Assembly (NCBI GenBank): GCA_014323785.1 | Contig: JACONJ010000027.1 | Coordinates: 1-60,000 of the forward strand | Direction: 5' to 3' | Length of the DNA stretch: 60,000 bases | From: Paracoccaceae bacterium | GTDB lineage: Bacteria > Pseudomonadota > Alphaproteobacteria > Rhodobacterales > Rhodobacteraceae | Shown: positions 28,893-38,484 of the stretch, one piece after another | Position numbering within the stretch: position 1 is the first letter of the stretch | Layout of the letters: every line of letters begins with the position of its first letter | Position numbers and translations under genes: made by a program | Notes under the pieces: generated by a model | What the model saw: only the letters and a program-made list of their open reading frames with translations | What the model was told of the DNA's origin: nothing | Databases searched by the model: none

Positions 28893-30109
28893 CCAACTGG
28901 TCGAACAGAACCCTTTATCACGGTGATAACCTGCCGATCCTGCGGGCGATGAACTCTGAGTCGGTGGACCTGATTGCCACGGACCCGCCATTCAACAAGG
29001 GCAGGGATTTTCACGCCACGCCGGACAGCCTTGCGGCGGGCGCAAAGTTTCAGGACCGATGGTCCTGGGAACAGGATGTTCATCAAAGCTGGATCGATCA
29101 GCTGACCGATGACTGGCCCCGCCTGACAGGCGCGATTGAAAGCGTTCGCACGACCCACAGCGACAGCATGGGGGCCTATATCTGTTTCATGGCGGTGCGC
29201 CTGCTGGAAATGCACCGGATACTGAAAGACACGGGCAGCATTTACCTGCATTGTGACCCGACGGCCAGCCATTACCTGAAGGCCGTTATGGATGCGATCT
29301 TCGGGTGGAAGCAGTTCAGGAATGAGATTGTTTGGCATTATGGCGGAACAGGAAATTCTAGCAAAAAATTTGTTTCAAAGCACGACATCATTTTGTTTTA
29401 TTCAAAGTCAGAAAAGTCAACTTTTAATCCCGTCATGGTTCCTGCTGCAAAACAGAGCGGCTGGACGGGAAGAAGCGAAAAACTTTGCGATTCCGTTTGG
29501 AAAATTAATACGGTTTTTCAATCGAAAGAAAGGAAGACCAGCACCGGCTACCCGACCCAGAAGCCTTTGGCTCTCTACGAGCGCATTATCAACGCCTCTT
29601 CCAATCCAGGTGACATGGTGCTGGACCCGTTCTGCGGCTGTGCCACCACCTTGGTCGCTGCCGAAAAACTGCAACGGCACTGGGTCGGCATCGACATATG
29701 GAAGGGTGCGCACGAACTGGTCAGGAAGCGCATGGCCGATGCAACGGGACTCTTCGGCGATGTCACTTTTACAGACATTCCGCCTGTCCGCACCGATGAC
29801 GGGGAAGCGAGTGCGCCATTCCTGCGCGTTAAACAGCGCGTGAAGGAACCGGAGGGGCCCCGCTGGACACGAAAGGAAATGTATGAGCATTTACTGGACC
29901 AGTACGGCCACCGCTGCATGGGATGCAACAGAGCATTTGACGATCCCCGCTATCTGGAACTTGACCATAACACGCCACGCTCGGACGGCGGGTTGAATCA
30001 CATATCAAACCGTGTGTTGCTGTGTGGCCCCTGCAATAAGCTGAAAAGCAATACCTACACGCTTTCAGGACTGCAAAGGAAAAACAGGAGGAGAGGATAT
30101 ATGCAGTGA
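28889..30109 (+). CDS. DNA methyltransferase with C-terminal HNH nuclease-like domain
   Basis: A roughly 406-residue beta-class (N6-adenine or N4-cytosine) methyltransferase: catalytic motif IV DPPF (about 32-35) precedes the SAM motif LDPFCGCATT (about 245-254). After residue 320 comes an HNH/McrA-type module: CMGCNRAF, LELDHNTPRSDGGLNHISNRVLLC and CGPCNKLKSN, that is CxxC...DH...N...CxxC. The fused domain may cut unmethylated or differently methylated DNA, a one-protein restriction-modification system, or may only aid binding; that is inference. The stretch 29320-29560, between the motifs where the target-recognition part lies, is strikingly AT-rich. GTG 28883 is an alternative start with good SD spacing. 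The gene stands alone between core genes, which suggests acquisition. Confidence 0.85.
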   Translation: MTNWSNRTLYHGDNLPILRAMNSESVDLIATDPPFNKGRDFHATPDSLAAGAKFQDRWSWEQDVHQSWIDQLTDDWPRLTGAIESVRTTHSDSMGAYICFMAVRLLEMHRILKDTGSIYLHCDPTASHYLKAVMDAIFGWKQFRNEIVWHYGGTGNSSKKFVSKHDIILFYSKSEKSTFNPVMVPAAKQSGWTGRSEKLCDSVWKINTVFQSKERKTSTGYPTQKPLALYERIINASSNPGDMVLDPFCGCATTLVAAEKLQRHWVGIDIWKGAHELVRKRMADATGLFGDVTFTDIPPVRTDDGEASAPFLRVKQRVKEPEGPRWTRKEMYEHLLDQYGHRCMGCNRAFDDPRYLELDHNTPRSDGGLNHISNRVLLCGPCNKLKSNTYTLSGLQRKNRRRGYMQ

Positions 30110-30177
30110 CAGGCACGGCCTCCTCCTCCTTGTAATTCCATCAAGTCTGTAATCCCCATCGACGCTCCCGCCTGGGC

Positions 30178-30750
30178 CTAGAGTTCCAACTCTGCCACAG
30201 GGACGATGGGAAAGAACACGCCGCCGGACCAGACGCCGAACCAGTCAGTACCGCGCTGGCCCTGTGCCTGGCCCAGATCCACCAGCCGGTAGAAGCTTTT
30301 GCGGTCAATCAGTGCCTCCATGCCTGCGCGCACCATCACATAGGGTGCGGGTGTGCCGCCCGCGGCGCGGACCACGCGGATCGGGTGTTCGGGCCCCGCG
30401 ATCACTGTGTCGCCAACATGGGTGGTAAAGGTGATGGTCTGATCCGGCCCCTTGCCCGTGGCCTCAAAATCCTGGGCAACAAAGGGCGCATCCTCGACGC
30501 GGATGCCGACCTTCTCGACCGGGGTAACAAGGTAGAATTTACCCCCCTCCAATTTCAGGATCGACGAAAACAGCCGCACCAAGGGGGGCCGCCCAATCGG
30601 CGTGCCGTTGTAGAACCAGGTGCCATCGCGGCGAATCTCCATATCCAGATCGCCGCAAAAGGGCGGGTTCCAAAGATGAACTGGCGGCAATTTGCCGTCC
30701 CTTTGGGCCGTTCTTGCCGATGCGATAAGGTTTTCCGTTGTCGGTGTCAC
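30178..30750 (-). CDS. DUF1285 family protein
   Basis: A 190-residue cytoplasmic protein with PPVHLWNPPFCGDLDMEIRR, GTWFYNGTPIGRPPLVRLFS and LEGGKFYLVTPVEKVGI, the usual pattern of the proteobacterial DUF1285 family. A GTG at 30750 is the apparent start; there is no strong ribosome site. It ends at 30178, 69 bp from the convergent methyltransferase gene. Function is unknown. Confidence 0.85.
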   Translation of the reverse strand: MTPTTENLIASARTAQRDGKLPPVHLWNPPFCGDLDMEIRRDGTWFYNGTPIGRPPLVRLFSSILKLEGGKFYLVTPVEKVGIRVEDAPFVAQDFEATGKGPDQTITFTTHVGDTVIAGPEHPIRVVRAAGGTPAPYVMVRAGMEALIDRKSFYRLVDLGQAQGQRGTDWFGVWSGGVFFPIVPVAELEL

Positions 30751-30850
30751 GATGTTCTGATCCAGGGATCATGGTGGCAGCTTGCCTTACCCGAACCGCC
30801 TGTGAACGAGATCCGCATTGCCCCCTGTCTGTTCCGCGTGCGCGAGACCA

Positions 30851-31657
30851 TCAAGCGTCCTGTTCCACAATCCATTTGACCTCGGGTGCCAGGACAAACC
30901 GCCATTTACGCAGGGGGCCGGCCATAACGTTGAGATAGTACATCTCAAACCCGTAGGGCGGGCCGCAGGGATGATGGCCGCGCGGCACGAGCACCACATC
31001 GCCGTCCAATACTGCCATGGTCTCATCCAGCTGCCCGTCGTCTGTGTAGACCCGTTGAATACCAAAACCCGAGGCCGGATTGAGCCGATGGTAGTAGGTT
31101 TCTTCAAGATAGGTAATGCGTGGAAAGTCATCTTCGTCGTGTCGGTGACTTGGGTACGACGACCAATGGCCCGCAGGCGTGAAGACTTCGGTTACCAACA
31201 GACTGTCTGCGTAATCCTCATCCTCCATTGCGATGTTGTTGATATGGCGGGTATTGGTGCCCTTGCCGCGTTCGGTAAGCGTTATCCCCTCGGGACCGAT
31301 CCGCCGTGCCTTGTGTCCGCCGTGCCCTGGTGCCGAACATACCGCCAGCACACAATCGGTTTTTGCCACGGCCTCCCATTCGGTTCCGTTTGGTAAATAA
31401 AGGCAGTGTGGCGGTGTCTTTTCAAAGACATTCATACGCGCACCAAGGGTGCCCCAATCCCTGCCTGCCCCATTGACTGCGGCCTTCCCTTCCACCATCA
31501 CCAGGATGACTTCACGGTCGCCCGTCACCTCGGTGGCCTTGTCACCCGCTGTCAGGTGATAGAGAGAGAAACCGACGTAGTGCCAGCCCGCGCTCTCTGG
31601 CGTGATCTGGTGGACTTTGCCCAGGGTGCCAAGTGGTTTTCTAAGCAGTTTCAGCAT
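30851..31657 (-). CDS. iolB: 5-deoxy-glucuronate isomerase
   Basis: IolB isomerises 5-deoxy-glucuronate to 5-dehydro-2-deoxygluconate in myo-inositol breakdown. The 268-residue bicupin retains metal ligands in YPSHRHDED (HxH), LEETYYHR (Glu) and PRGHHPCGPPYGFEMYYLNVMAG (His). ATG 31657 follows AAGGATAT. It is the last gene of iolC-iolD-iolE-iolB, 11 bp after iolE. A second, diverged IolB lies at 45151-45990. Confidence 0.94.
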   Translation of the reverse strand: MLKLLRKPLGTLGKVHQITPESAGWHYVGFSLYHLTAGDKATEVTGDREVILVMVEGKAAVNGAGRDWGTLGARMNVFEKTPPHCLYLPNGTEWEAVAKTDCVLAVCSAPGHGGHKARRIGPEGITLTERGKGTNTRHINNIAMEDEDYADSLLVTEVFTPAGHWSSYPSHRHDEDDFPRITYLEETYYHRLNPASGFGIQRVYTDDGQLDETMAVLDGDVVLVPRGHHPCGPPYGFEMYYLNVMAGPLRKWRFVLAPEVKWIVEQDA

Positions 31658-31668
31658 TACGGATATCC

Positions 31669-32574
31669 TTATTGCCCGACGGTCAGTCCGGATCGTGCGC
31701 ACAGGGCAACGATGTGGTCATAGCCGATTTTTGAATACGCGCAGGGCGGTGCTTTTCCGGGATCCTGCTCGGCTTCGATAACGATCCAACCCGCATAGCC
31801 CATCGCGTTCAACTTTTCGGTGATCGCCTTAAAATCGATGCAGCCGTCCGGATCACCAGGGACAGAGAAGACACCTTCTGCCACGCCATCGAGAAAACTG
31901 CGATCCCCAAGGCGAACCCAATCGAGAACCTTCTGGCGTACCTCCTTGAAATGAACATGATGTACCCGATGGGCCCACTTGTCAAGCACGACAACGGGGT
32001 CTGCCCCGGCAAAATGCAAATGCCCTGTATCATAGACAAGAACCAGATCCTCGCTGGAGCCTTCCATCAACCAGTCGATATCCTCGGCGTCCTGCACCAT
32101 CGACCCCATATGGTGGTGGTAGCCAAGAACCACGCCCCGCTCTGCCGACCACCTGGCAAGCTCGGACAGCTTGGCGGCGTAGGTCATGATCTCGTCCCGG
32201 CACAGCTTGGGGCGGCATGACAGGGGGGTGTCCTGATCCCCCTGGATTGTGTTTGAACATTCTGCGTAGACGATACAAGGTGCCTTTAGGGCCGCAAACT
32301 GATCAACCTGGGCGCGGATCGCCGCTTTCTCGGCTGCGATGTCGTTTATCATGAGTGCGCCGGAACACCAGCCGCCACAAAGTGCCACGCCATAGCGGTC
32401 AAGACAGGTGCGCAAACCTTCGGTATCCGCCGGCATCCGCTGGCCGCGTTCAACGCCCTGATACCCGATGCGGGCGGCATCCTGCAGCGCACCTTCGGTT
32501 GTGAAGCCGCAGGTCAGGTCAGGCAGATCATCATTCTGCCATGCGATGAGGGAAATGCCGATCTTAACCGCCAT
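31669..32574 (-). CDS. iolE: Inosose dehydratase (2-keto-myo-inositol dehydratase)
   Basis: A 301-residue TIM-barrel enzyme of the xylose-isomerase-like fold that dehydrates 2-keto-myo-inositol to the trihydroxycyclohexanedione used by IolD. Segments visible include VKIGISLIAWQNDDLPDL, GYQGVERGQRMPAD, GYHHHMGSMVQ, VYDTGHLHFAG (metal His/Asp) and VHFKEVRQ. Its N-terminus differs from the NAPCSWGV type found in the broken gene at 42389-42962, so the two represent different IolE-family branches. It directly abuts the iolD stop. Confidence 0.92.
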   Translation of the reverse strand: MAVKIGISLIAWQNDDLPDLTCGFTTEGALQDAARIGYQGVERGQRMPADTEGLRTCLDRYGVALCGGWCSGALMINDIAAEKAAIRAQVDQFAALKAPCIVYAECSNTIQGDQDTPLSCRPKLCRDEIMTYAAKLSELARWSAERGVVLGYHHHMGSMVQDAEDIDWLMEGSSEDLVLVYDTGHLHFAGADPVVVLDKWAHRVHHVHFKEVRQKVLDWVRLGDRSFLDGVAEGVFSVPGDPDGCIDFKAITEKLNAMGYAGWIVIEAEQDPGKAPPCAYSKIGYDHIVALCARSGLTVGQ

Positions 32575-34440
32575 CTAGTCGGCCCTCTGTGTCTTCTTGT
32601 TGTCCACATGCCTTTTGTATGCGGTTTTTACTTCCGTGCGGTCAGAGATTTCCGGCACACCGACCTCCCACCACGTCCCGCCATATGCGGTAGACGCATA
32701 GGGATCGGTGTCGATGACGATCACATAGGGCCCCCTTACCTCGCTTCGCCTGGCCAGTGCTTCTTCCAGTTCTGCGATGGAAGAGACTTTGATACTTGCA
32801 GCCCCCATCGCGGCGGCGTGAGCGGCAAAATCAATGGCGGAGGGCGTTTCGTGCAAGGTATGGTCAAGAAGATTGTTGAACTCTGCCCCGCCGGTGGCCA
32901 TCTGCAGACGGTTGATGCAGCCAAAGCCGCGGTTGTCGGTCACAACAACCGTGAAGCACAGGCCCATCATCGCCGCTGTGGCCATCTCTGAGTTGGCCAT
33001 CATGTAGGTGCCATCACCGGTAAAGCAGATCACATCAAGCTCAGGTGCGGCCATTTTGATGCCCATGGCCCCCGCGATCTCGTAGCCCATGCAGGAGAAC
33101 CCGTATTCCATGTGGTAGGATCCGGGCCTGCCTGCCTTCCAGAGCTTGTGCAGCTCGCCCGGCATTGTTCCTGCGGCACACATGGCGACGGTGTTCTTGT
33201 TCGCCGCGCGCTGAACCGCGCCAATCACCTGCATGTCGGTTGGCAGTGCATTGCCCTCTGGTGCGTCGGTAAGCGGGTTTACCTTTCCGAACCACTTGGC
33301 CTTCAGTGCTTCGGTGTCTATTTGAAATGTCGTCTCGCCGAGTGCAGCATCCAGTTCCTCCAGCCCCTCCCTGGCATCCGCCATCAGCGGTATCGCGCCG
33401 TGCTTGGCCGCATCGTAGGCGGCCACGTTAAGGCTGATGATTCTTCGGTCCGGATTGGCAAAGAGCCCCCGGGATCCGGTGGTGAAGTCCTGAAATCGGG
33501 TGCCCACGCCCAGCACGAAATCGGCCTTGGCACAGACGTCATTCGCCGGTTCCCCCCCCGTAACACCAATCGGCCCGAGGTTCAGGGAATGATCCCATGG
33601 CAGTGCGGACTTGCCCGCCTGCGTTTCCGCCACCGGGATGTTGCGGGCCTCTGCAAACATCTTGAGCGTGTCGGTGGCCTCTGCATAGTGGACGCCGCCG
33701 CCCGCCACGATAACAGGCCTCTTCGCGGCTTTCAGCACATCCGCAACGCGCCCAAGTTCGCCAGTGTCGGGGCGGACGCGGCGGTTATGCCAGACAGTCG
33801 GCTTGAAGAAGCCGACCGGGTAATCGTATGCCTCTGCCTGCACATCCTGGCAAAATGCAAGCGTCACCGGACCGCAATCCGCCGGATCGGTCAGGGTGCG
33901 GAATGCACGCGGCAGCGCGGTCAGCAGTTGTTCAGGCCGGATTATCCGGTCGAAGTAACGGCTGACGGGCTTGAAGGCATCGTTGACGGACACAGTGCCG
34001 TCACCGAAATCCTCAATCTGTTGCAGCACCGGGTCAGGTCCGCGGTTGGCAAAGACATCGCCCGGGACAAGCAGCACCGGCAGGCGATTCACATGGGCCA
34101 GTGCCGCGGCGGTCACCATATTCGTCGCACCCGGACCGATGGACGACGTCACCATCATCGTGCGTTTGCGGCACCGTTGTTTCGAGTACGCGATGGCGGC
34201 GTGGGCCATCGTTTGCTCGTTATGGCCCCGGTAAGTTGGCAAGGTATCGCGTAAGGCATAGAGTGCCTCACCCAGCCCCGCTACATTGCCATGCCCGAAA
34301 ATCGCCCAGACACCCGCGATAAACGTTTGAGACCCTCTTTGCCCTGCCGCTTCACAAGTTGCGGATGAACCTTCGATGAGTTGCGCCGAAATATACCGCA
34401 CCATCGCCTGCGCGGCAGTCAGTCGGACCGTCCTGTTCAT
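32575..34440 (-). CDS. iolD: 3D-(3,5/4)-trihydroxycyclohexane-1,2-dione hydrolase
   Basis: A 621-residue thiamine-diphosphate enzyme opening the inositol ring. The N-terminal part has GVWAIFGHGNVAGLGEAL with the catalytic Glu region, GPGATNMVTAAALAHVNRLPVLL, and the C-terminal ThDP-binding motif CFTGDGTYMMANSEMATA...VVVTDNRGFGCIN (GDG-x-NN type). ATG 34440 overlaps the iolC stop by 4 bp and was chosen over an upstream same-frame ATG. Its TAG is immediately followed by the iolE ATG, so iolC, iolD and iolE are coupled. Confidence 0.94.
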   Translation of the reverse strand: MNRTVRLTAAQAMVRYISAQLIEGSSATCEAAGQRGSQTFIAGVWAIFGHGNVAGLGEALYALRDTLPTYRGHNEQTMAHAAIAYSKQRCRKRTMMVTSSIGPGATNMVTAAALAHVNRLPVLLVPGDVFANRGPDPVLQQIEDFGDGTVSVNDAFKPVSRYFDRIIRPEQLLTALPRAFRTLTDPADCGPVTLAFCQDVQAEAYDYPVGFFKPTVWHNRRVRPDTGELGRVADVLKAAKRPVIVAGGGVHYAEATDTLKMFAEARNIPVAETQAGKSALPWDHSLNLGPIGVTGGEPANDVCAKADFVLGVGTRFQDFTTGSRGLFANPDRRIISLNVAAYDAAKHGAIPLMADAREGLEELDAALGETTFQIDTEALKAKWFGKVNPLTDAPEGNALPTDMQVIGAVQRAANKNTVAMCAAGTMPGELHKLWKAGRPGSYHMEYGFSCMGYEIAGAMGIKMAAPELDVICFTGDGTYMMANSEMATAAMMGLCFTVVVTDNRGFGCINRLQMATGGAEFNNLLDHTLHETPSAIDFAAHAAAMGAASIKVSSIAELEEALARRSEVRGPYVIVIDTDPYASTAYGGTWWEVGVPEISDRTEVKTAYKRHVDNKKTQRAD

Positions 34441-36347
34441 GTCACACCCTCCAAAGCCCTGTGTCTTACCGCATCCCAGATGTCGCAAAGCCGCGTATAC
34501 CGCTCTGTCATCAGGGCAACGGCATCCGCGTCACGCATCTTGCCCTTCATCCAAGCCCGCGCTGCATCGCCGAAAATCGTCCGGCCGACGGCAAAGCCCT
34601 TCACAAGTGGCTGTTTTGCCGCCAGTTCGAAACTTGCGGCCAATTCCTCTTCTGGTGCATCGAACCCCAGAACAACAATACCGCGCGTGCGCGGATCATT
34701 CCGTTCGATGGAATCAGCGGCATTCTTCCAAGCGGCTTCTGTCTTGAAAGGCTCCAGTTTCCACCAGTCCGGATAGATGTCCGCATCATAGAAACCCTGG
34801 ATCAGCGTCGCGGTTGTGGTATCATCAACCTTGCCAACCCTGGACGGGATAAGTTCCAGAAGGAATTCAAGCCCGTTGCGCCGCGCCGCGGTGAAGAGGC
34901 GTTTAACGCGTGCAACTTGCATTTTCCTGGTCTGCTCGTCTTCATCCGGGTGACAAAAGACCAGTAACTTGACCACATTTTCCCGTGCCCACTCCCGCAG
35001 AGAGCCGAGGTCTTCGCCCAGTTCCGGCTCGAATTCGACGGGCCGTGATCCCGGCAATTCGGCGGGTCGCCCGATCCATAATCCTGTACCAGCGGCCCTG
35101 TGCAGGGCCGACCGACCGATACGGTTGTCGCAGATGACACCGTAGCCGGATCGCCCGTTCTGAACCTTCAGCGCAACGTCAAGACAGAGTTCCTTGAACG
35201 CGCCGCCCTTCTTTGACGTATAGCCCGGCATCTCTTCAAACTGCAGACGATGATCGAAGGCAAATATCTTTACGCCAGACCAGTCGCCGTGTCGGTGGCT
35301 GGACCAGTGCACGTGCTCTAATTCAGTATCATTGCGCAAATCCGGGCGTTTGATCCCGCGCGCAAAGAAAAACTGTAACTCCTCCCAGCCGGGATATGCA
35401 GGTGTACACCCATGGCGAGAGACCGCAAAAGCACCGCAGGCATTGGCGTATTTGAGCGCGGTTGACCAGTCCTCTCCGTCAAGCCAGCCTTTGAGAAGAC
35501 CAGACATGAAACCATCCCCCGCCCCCAAAACATTGAAGACCTCAACCGGAAATCCCGGCCCTGTTTCGCCATCCTCCAGGCTGTTGGGGATATCATAACC
35601 AAAGGCAGCAGCACCCATGGGGCCGCGCTTACAAACAAGCGTTGCTTCCGAGGCACTGCGGACAGCGCGTAGTGCCCTGATCGTGTCGGTGCTGCCCCCG
35701 GCGATATGGAACTCTTCCTCGGTGCCCACAATCAAGTCAAAAAGATGCAGCGTGGATTGCAACTTGGCCGTAACATCCTCGCTTGCCACAAATCGACGTT
35801 CCCCGTCGCTGTGGCCTGCGACGCCCCACAAGTTGGGACGATAGTCGATGTCAAGCGCGGTTTGACACCCATTTTCACGAGCGAGACAGAGTGCTTTAAG
35901 TGTGGTGGCCTCAACAGACGGATGGCTCAAATGGGTGCCAGTTGCCACCACCGCGCGGGCGCGGGCGATAAAGCACGGGTCAATATCTGCCTCGGTCAGC
36001 CCCATATCTGCACAATTTTCGCGCATAAAAATCAGGGGGAATCGCTCCTGATCCCGAATGCCCAGCAGAACCAGTGCTGTCAGACGGTCCGGATCAACCT
36101 TCACACCATCAATGCAGACGCCTTCCCGCGTCAACTGCTCGGTAATGAAGCGGCCCAAATGCTCATCGCCAACAGCGGTGATCACAGCTGATTTCAGGCC
36201 AAGCCGCGCAGTGCCGCAGGCAATGTTGGTAGGTGAGCCGCCGATGTATTTCGAGAAGCTGCCCATATCCTCCAGCCGGCCGCCGATCTGGTCACCGTAG
36301 AGATCCACAGAGGAGCGGCCGATTGTAATCAGATCGAGGTTCCGCAC
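34437..36347 (-). CDS. iolC: 5-dehydro-2-deoxygluconokinase fused to DUF2090
   Basis: A 636-residue two-domain protein. Residues 1 to about 325 are a PfkB kinase: DLITIGRSSVDLYGDQIGG at the start, GGSPTNIACGTARLG, and NVLGAGDGFMSGLLKGW with the catalytic Asp. It phosphorylates 2-deoxy-5-keto-gluconate. Residues from about 335 are DUF2090, an aldolase-like TIM barrel (KIFAFDHRLQFEEMPG, WKLEPFKTEAAW, GIVVLGFDAP). No separate iolJ aldolase is in this module, so DUF2090 may do the aldol cleavage; that is inference. The start is GTG 36347, 7 bases after AAGGAT. The stop overlaps iolD. Confidence 0.92.
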   Translation of the reverse strand: MRNLDLITIGRSSVDLYGDQIGGRLEDMGSFSKYIGGSPTNIACGTARLGLKSAVITAVGDEHLGRFITEQLTREGVCIDGVKVDPDRLTALVLLGIRDQERFPLIFMRENCADMGLTEADIDPCFIARARAVVATGTHLSHPSVEATTLKALCLARENGCQTALDIDYRPNLWGVAGHSDGERRFVASEDVTAKLQSTLHLFDLIVGTEEEFHIAGGSTDTIRALRAVRSASEATLVCKRGPMGAAAFGYDIPNSLEDGETGPGFPVEVFNVLGAGDGFMSGLLKGWLDGEDWSTALKYANACGAFAVSRHGCTPAYPGWEELQFFFARGIKRPDLRNDTELEHVHWSSHRHGDWSGVKIFAFDHRLQFEEMPGYTSKKGGAFKELCLDVALKVQNGRSGYGVICDNRIGRSALHRAAGTGLWIGRPAELPGSRPVEFEPELGEDLGSLREWARENVVKLLVFCHPDEDEQTRKMQVARVKRLFTAARRNGLEFLLELIPSRVGKVDDTTTATLIQGFYDADIYPDWWKLEPFKTEAAWKNAADSIERNDPRTRGIVVLGFDAPEEELAASFELAAKQPLVKGFAVGRTIFGDAARAWMKGKMRDADAVALMTERYTRLCDIWDAVRHRALEGVT

Positions 36348-36459
36348 TGTGATATCCTTTTTTTGAGGGGGTATTGAGGATGAGCGAAGCTGCGCCGTCC
36401 CCGCGTCCCGGTTTCTCGCGTAATGGTGGTACGCGGATACATCGTCCAAGGCTGCACCG

Positions 36460-37278
36460 TCAGACGGTTCCGCCCTGGGCCCCTTCAAATTGCACGATCT
36501 CCTGGCCACCAGCCATCATGTTCTGCAACTCCTCCGGAGAGATTTCGCCCCGTCTTGCGGTGCCAAGCGTTTTGCCCCGGTTCAGCACGGTGAAGCGATC
36601 ACCGACGGCAAGTGCATGGCGGACATTGTGGCTGATGAAAACCACACCCACACCCTGAGCCCGAACCCGGTCCACAGTTGCCAGAACGTTTGATGTCTGG
36701 CGCACACCCAAGGCCGATGTCGGCTCATCAAGAATAAGGATTTTAGCCCCAAAATATACTGCACGGGCGATGGCTACGGCTTGCCGCTCTCCCCCCGATA
36801 GCGTCCCGACGGCCTGATCCGGCACTCGAAGGTTGATGCCCATCTTGCGCATCGCCCCCATCGTCTCGGTATTCATGCGCGCAATGTCCATTCGCTTGAA
36901 CGGCCCACGGCCCACGGTCGGTTCGCGTCCCATAAAGAAGTTCCGTGTGACGCTCATCAAAGGGATCATGGCAAGATCCTGGAACACTGTGGCAATACCG
37001 ACCTCCATCGCATCCCGGGGCGTCGTGAAATCCATCCGTTTGCCCTCGAAAAGAAGTTCGCCATGGGTCGGTTGATGTACGCCCGACATCGTCTTGATAA
37101 AGGTTGACTTGCCCGCGCCATTGTCCCCCAAGAGGCAGTGGCACTCTCCCGACCGCACATCAAAGCTCACACCGGCCAGGGCAATAATGTTACCGAAGTG
37201 CTTTTCGATGTTTTTCATTTCGACAATGGGTGGCACGTTGGATGCTGTACTGGGACGGAATCCGCTTTCTTGTTCCAT
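36460..37278 (-). CDS. Sugar/cyclitol ABC transporter ATP-binding protein
   Basis: A 272-residue single-domain ATPase of the RbsA type. Walker A is GDNGAGKST, the signature LSGGERQA, and Walker [13 protein letters not shown], with a SHNVRHAL switch region. Ribose-type ATPases usually have two fused domains; single-domain forms are common in the fructose/inositol branch of alphaproteobacteria. ATG 37278 was chosen; a GTG 12 bases upstream overlaps the permease stop. Position ahead of iolC and behind a permease and a binding protein gene makes myo-inositol the likely cargo. Confidence 0.9.
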   Translation of the reverse strand: MEQESGFRPSTASNVPPIVEMKNIEKHFGNIIALAGVSFDVRSGECHCLLGDNGAGKSTFIKTMSGVHQPTHGELLFEGKRMDFTTPRDAMEVGIATVFQDLAMIPLMSVTRNFFMGREPTVGRGPFKRMDIARMNTETMGAMRKMGINLRVPDQAVGTLSGGERQAVAIARAVYFGAKILILDEPTSALGVRQTSNVLATVDRVRAQGVGVVFISHNVRHALAVGDRFTVLNRGKTLGTARRGEISPEELQNMMAGGQEIVQFEGAQGGTV

Positions 37279-37279
37279 T

Positions 37280-38386
37280 TCAGCGCCCACCTATTACACG
37301 CTTGCAAATAGCGTTGTTAAACAGCACCGCGATCAGGAGCATGCCGCCTAAGAACACTTGGAACCAATCCTGGTCAAAGCCGGTGTAGGTCAGACCGATC
37401 ACCACCATGCCAAAGATGATCGCACCGAAGAAGGCACCGATGGCAGAACCATAGCCGCCGGTTAGCAGGCAGCCGCCGATCACCGCGGCGATGATCGCCT
37501 CAAATTCCTTCTGGAAACCACGCCGTGCATCCGTAGAACCCGCATCCATCACAGTGATGATCGCAACCATGGCCGCACAGCAGGCTGTCACCATAAAGAG
37601 CGATATTTTGACTGAACGAACTGGTACGCCTGAGTTGGTGGCCGCGTTCGGATCGCCGCCACTGGCGAAAATCCAGTTGCCCACCCGCGTACGCAAAAGA
37701 ACCCATGTGGCCAATGCGGCGATGATCAGGAACCAGATGATCTCGACCGGAATGCCGGGTACCTTCGGTGTGCCATTGCCAAACGTCTCAACCCAGCCCC
37801 TCTCGGCAAGCCAGGTAAACAGCCCCTTAAATGCATCGCCAGAAAAGAACGGCGCAAGCAGGTCGTCCTCGGTCGCGTCACGCACCCCGCGTAACTGCGT
37901 CGAACCGCCGGTGGCCAGCTTCAGGCCGACAAGAGAAAGGCCCCGCAAGATGAAGAGAAAGGCCAGTGTCACGATAAAGGATGGCAGCCCTGAACGGATC
38001 ACAATCAATCCGTTGATTGACCCAACCAGTGCGGCAAACACAAACGTCGCCGGAATGGTGATGAAAAGCGGCAGACCAAGGGTGACCGTTGCGGCGGCAA
38101 AGAACAGCCCTGAAAAGGCGACCATAGACCCGATCGACAGGTCAAACTCTCCGCCAATCATCAAAAGTGCCGCGCCGATTGCAAGGATGCCAAGCTGTGC
38201 TGCAGGAGTCATAAAATTTACAATGCCCGACAGTGTGAACATGGCCTGGTCAGCGGTGATCAGGAAAAAAATCGTGACCAGAACCACACCAGCGATTGCG
38301 CCCAGTTCGGGGCGCTTCATCAGACGGGTGCCAAGGCTTTCGGTCTTGAGCCGCTCATCGGCAGATGCGGGGGGGGAGCCTCTCAT
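37280..38386 (-). CDS. Sugar/cyclitol ABC transporter permease
   Basis: A 368-residue CUT2-type (RbsC-like) permease with eight to ten hydrophobic helices. [20 protein letters not shown] and [24 protein letters not shown] are typical, and [21 protein letters not shown] is the conserved motif after the Ile-Asn-Gly-Leu turn. ATG 38386 follows GGAAGGAGG. A G8 run at 38369-38376 near the start is in frame. The stop lies next to the ATPase start, so the two are coupled. Likely partner of the binding protein upstream. Confidence 0.92.
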   Translation of the reverse strand: MRGSPPASADERLKTESLGTRLMKRPELGAIAGVVLVTIFFLITADQAMFTLSGIVNFMTPAAQLGILAIGAALLMIGGEFDLSIGSMVAFSGLFFAAATVTLGLPLFITIPATFVFAALVGSINGLIVIRSGLPSFIVTLAFLFILRGLSLVGLKLATGGSTQLRGVRDATEDDLLAPFFSGDAFKGLFTWLAERGWVETFGNGTPKVPGIPVEIIWFLIIAALATWVLLRTRVGNWIFASGGDPNAATNSGVPVRSVKISLFMVTACCAAMVAIITVMDAGSTDARRGFQKEFEAIIAAVIGGCLLTGGYGSAIGAFFGAIIFGMVVIGLTYTGFDQDWFQVFLGGMLLIAVLFNNAICKRVIGGR

Positions 38387-38484
38387 AGTGGCCTCCTTCC
38401 TCTTCTTTGCCAACCAAAGGCAAAAGTGCCGTGGCGCAGAAAATTCACGCCACGGCCGCATGACCAGGGTCAGGTGTCCGTGGC

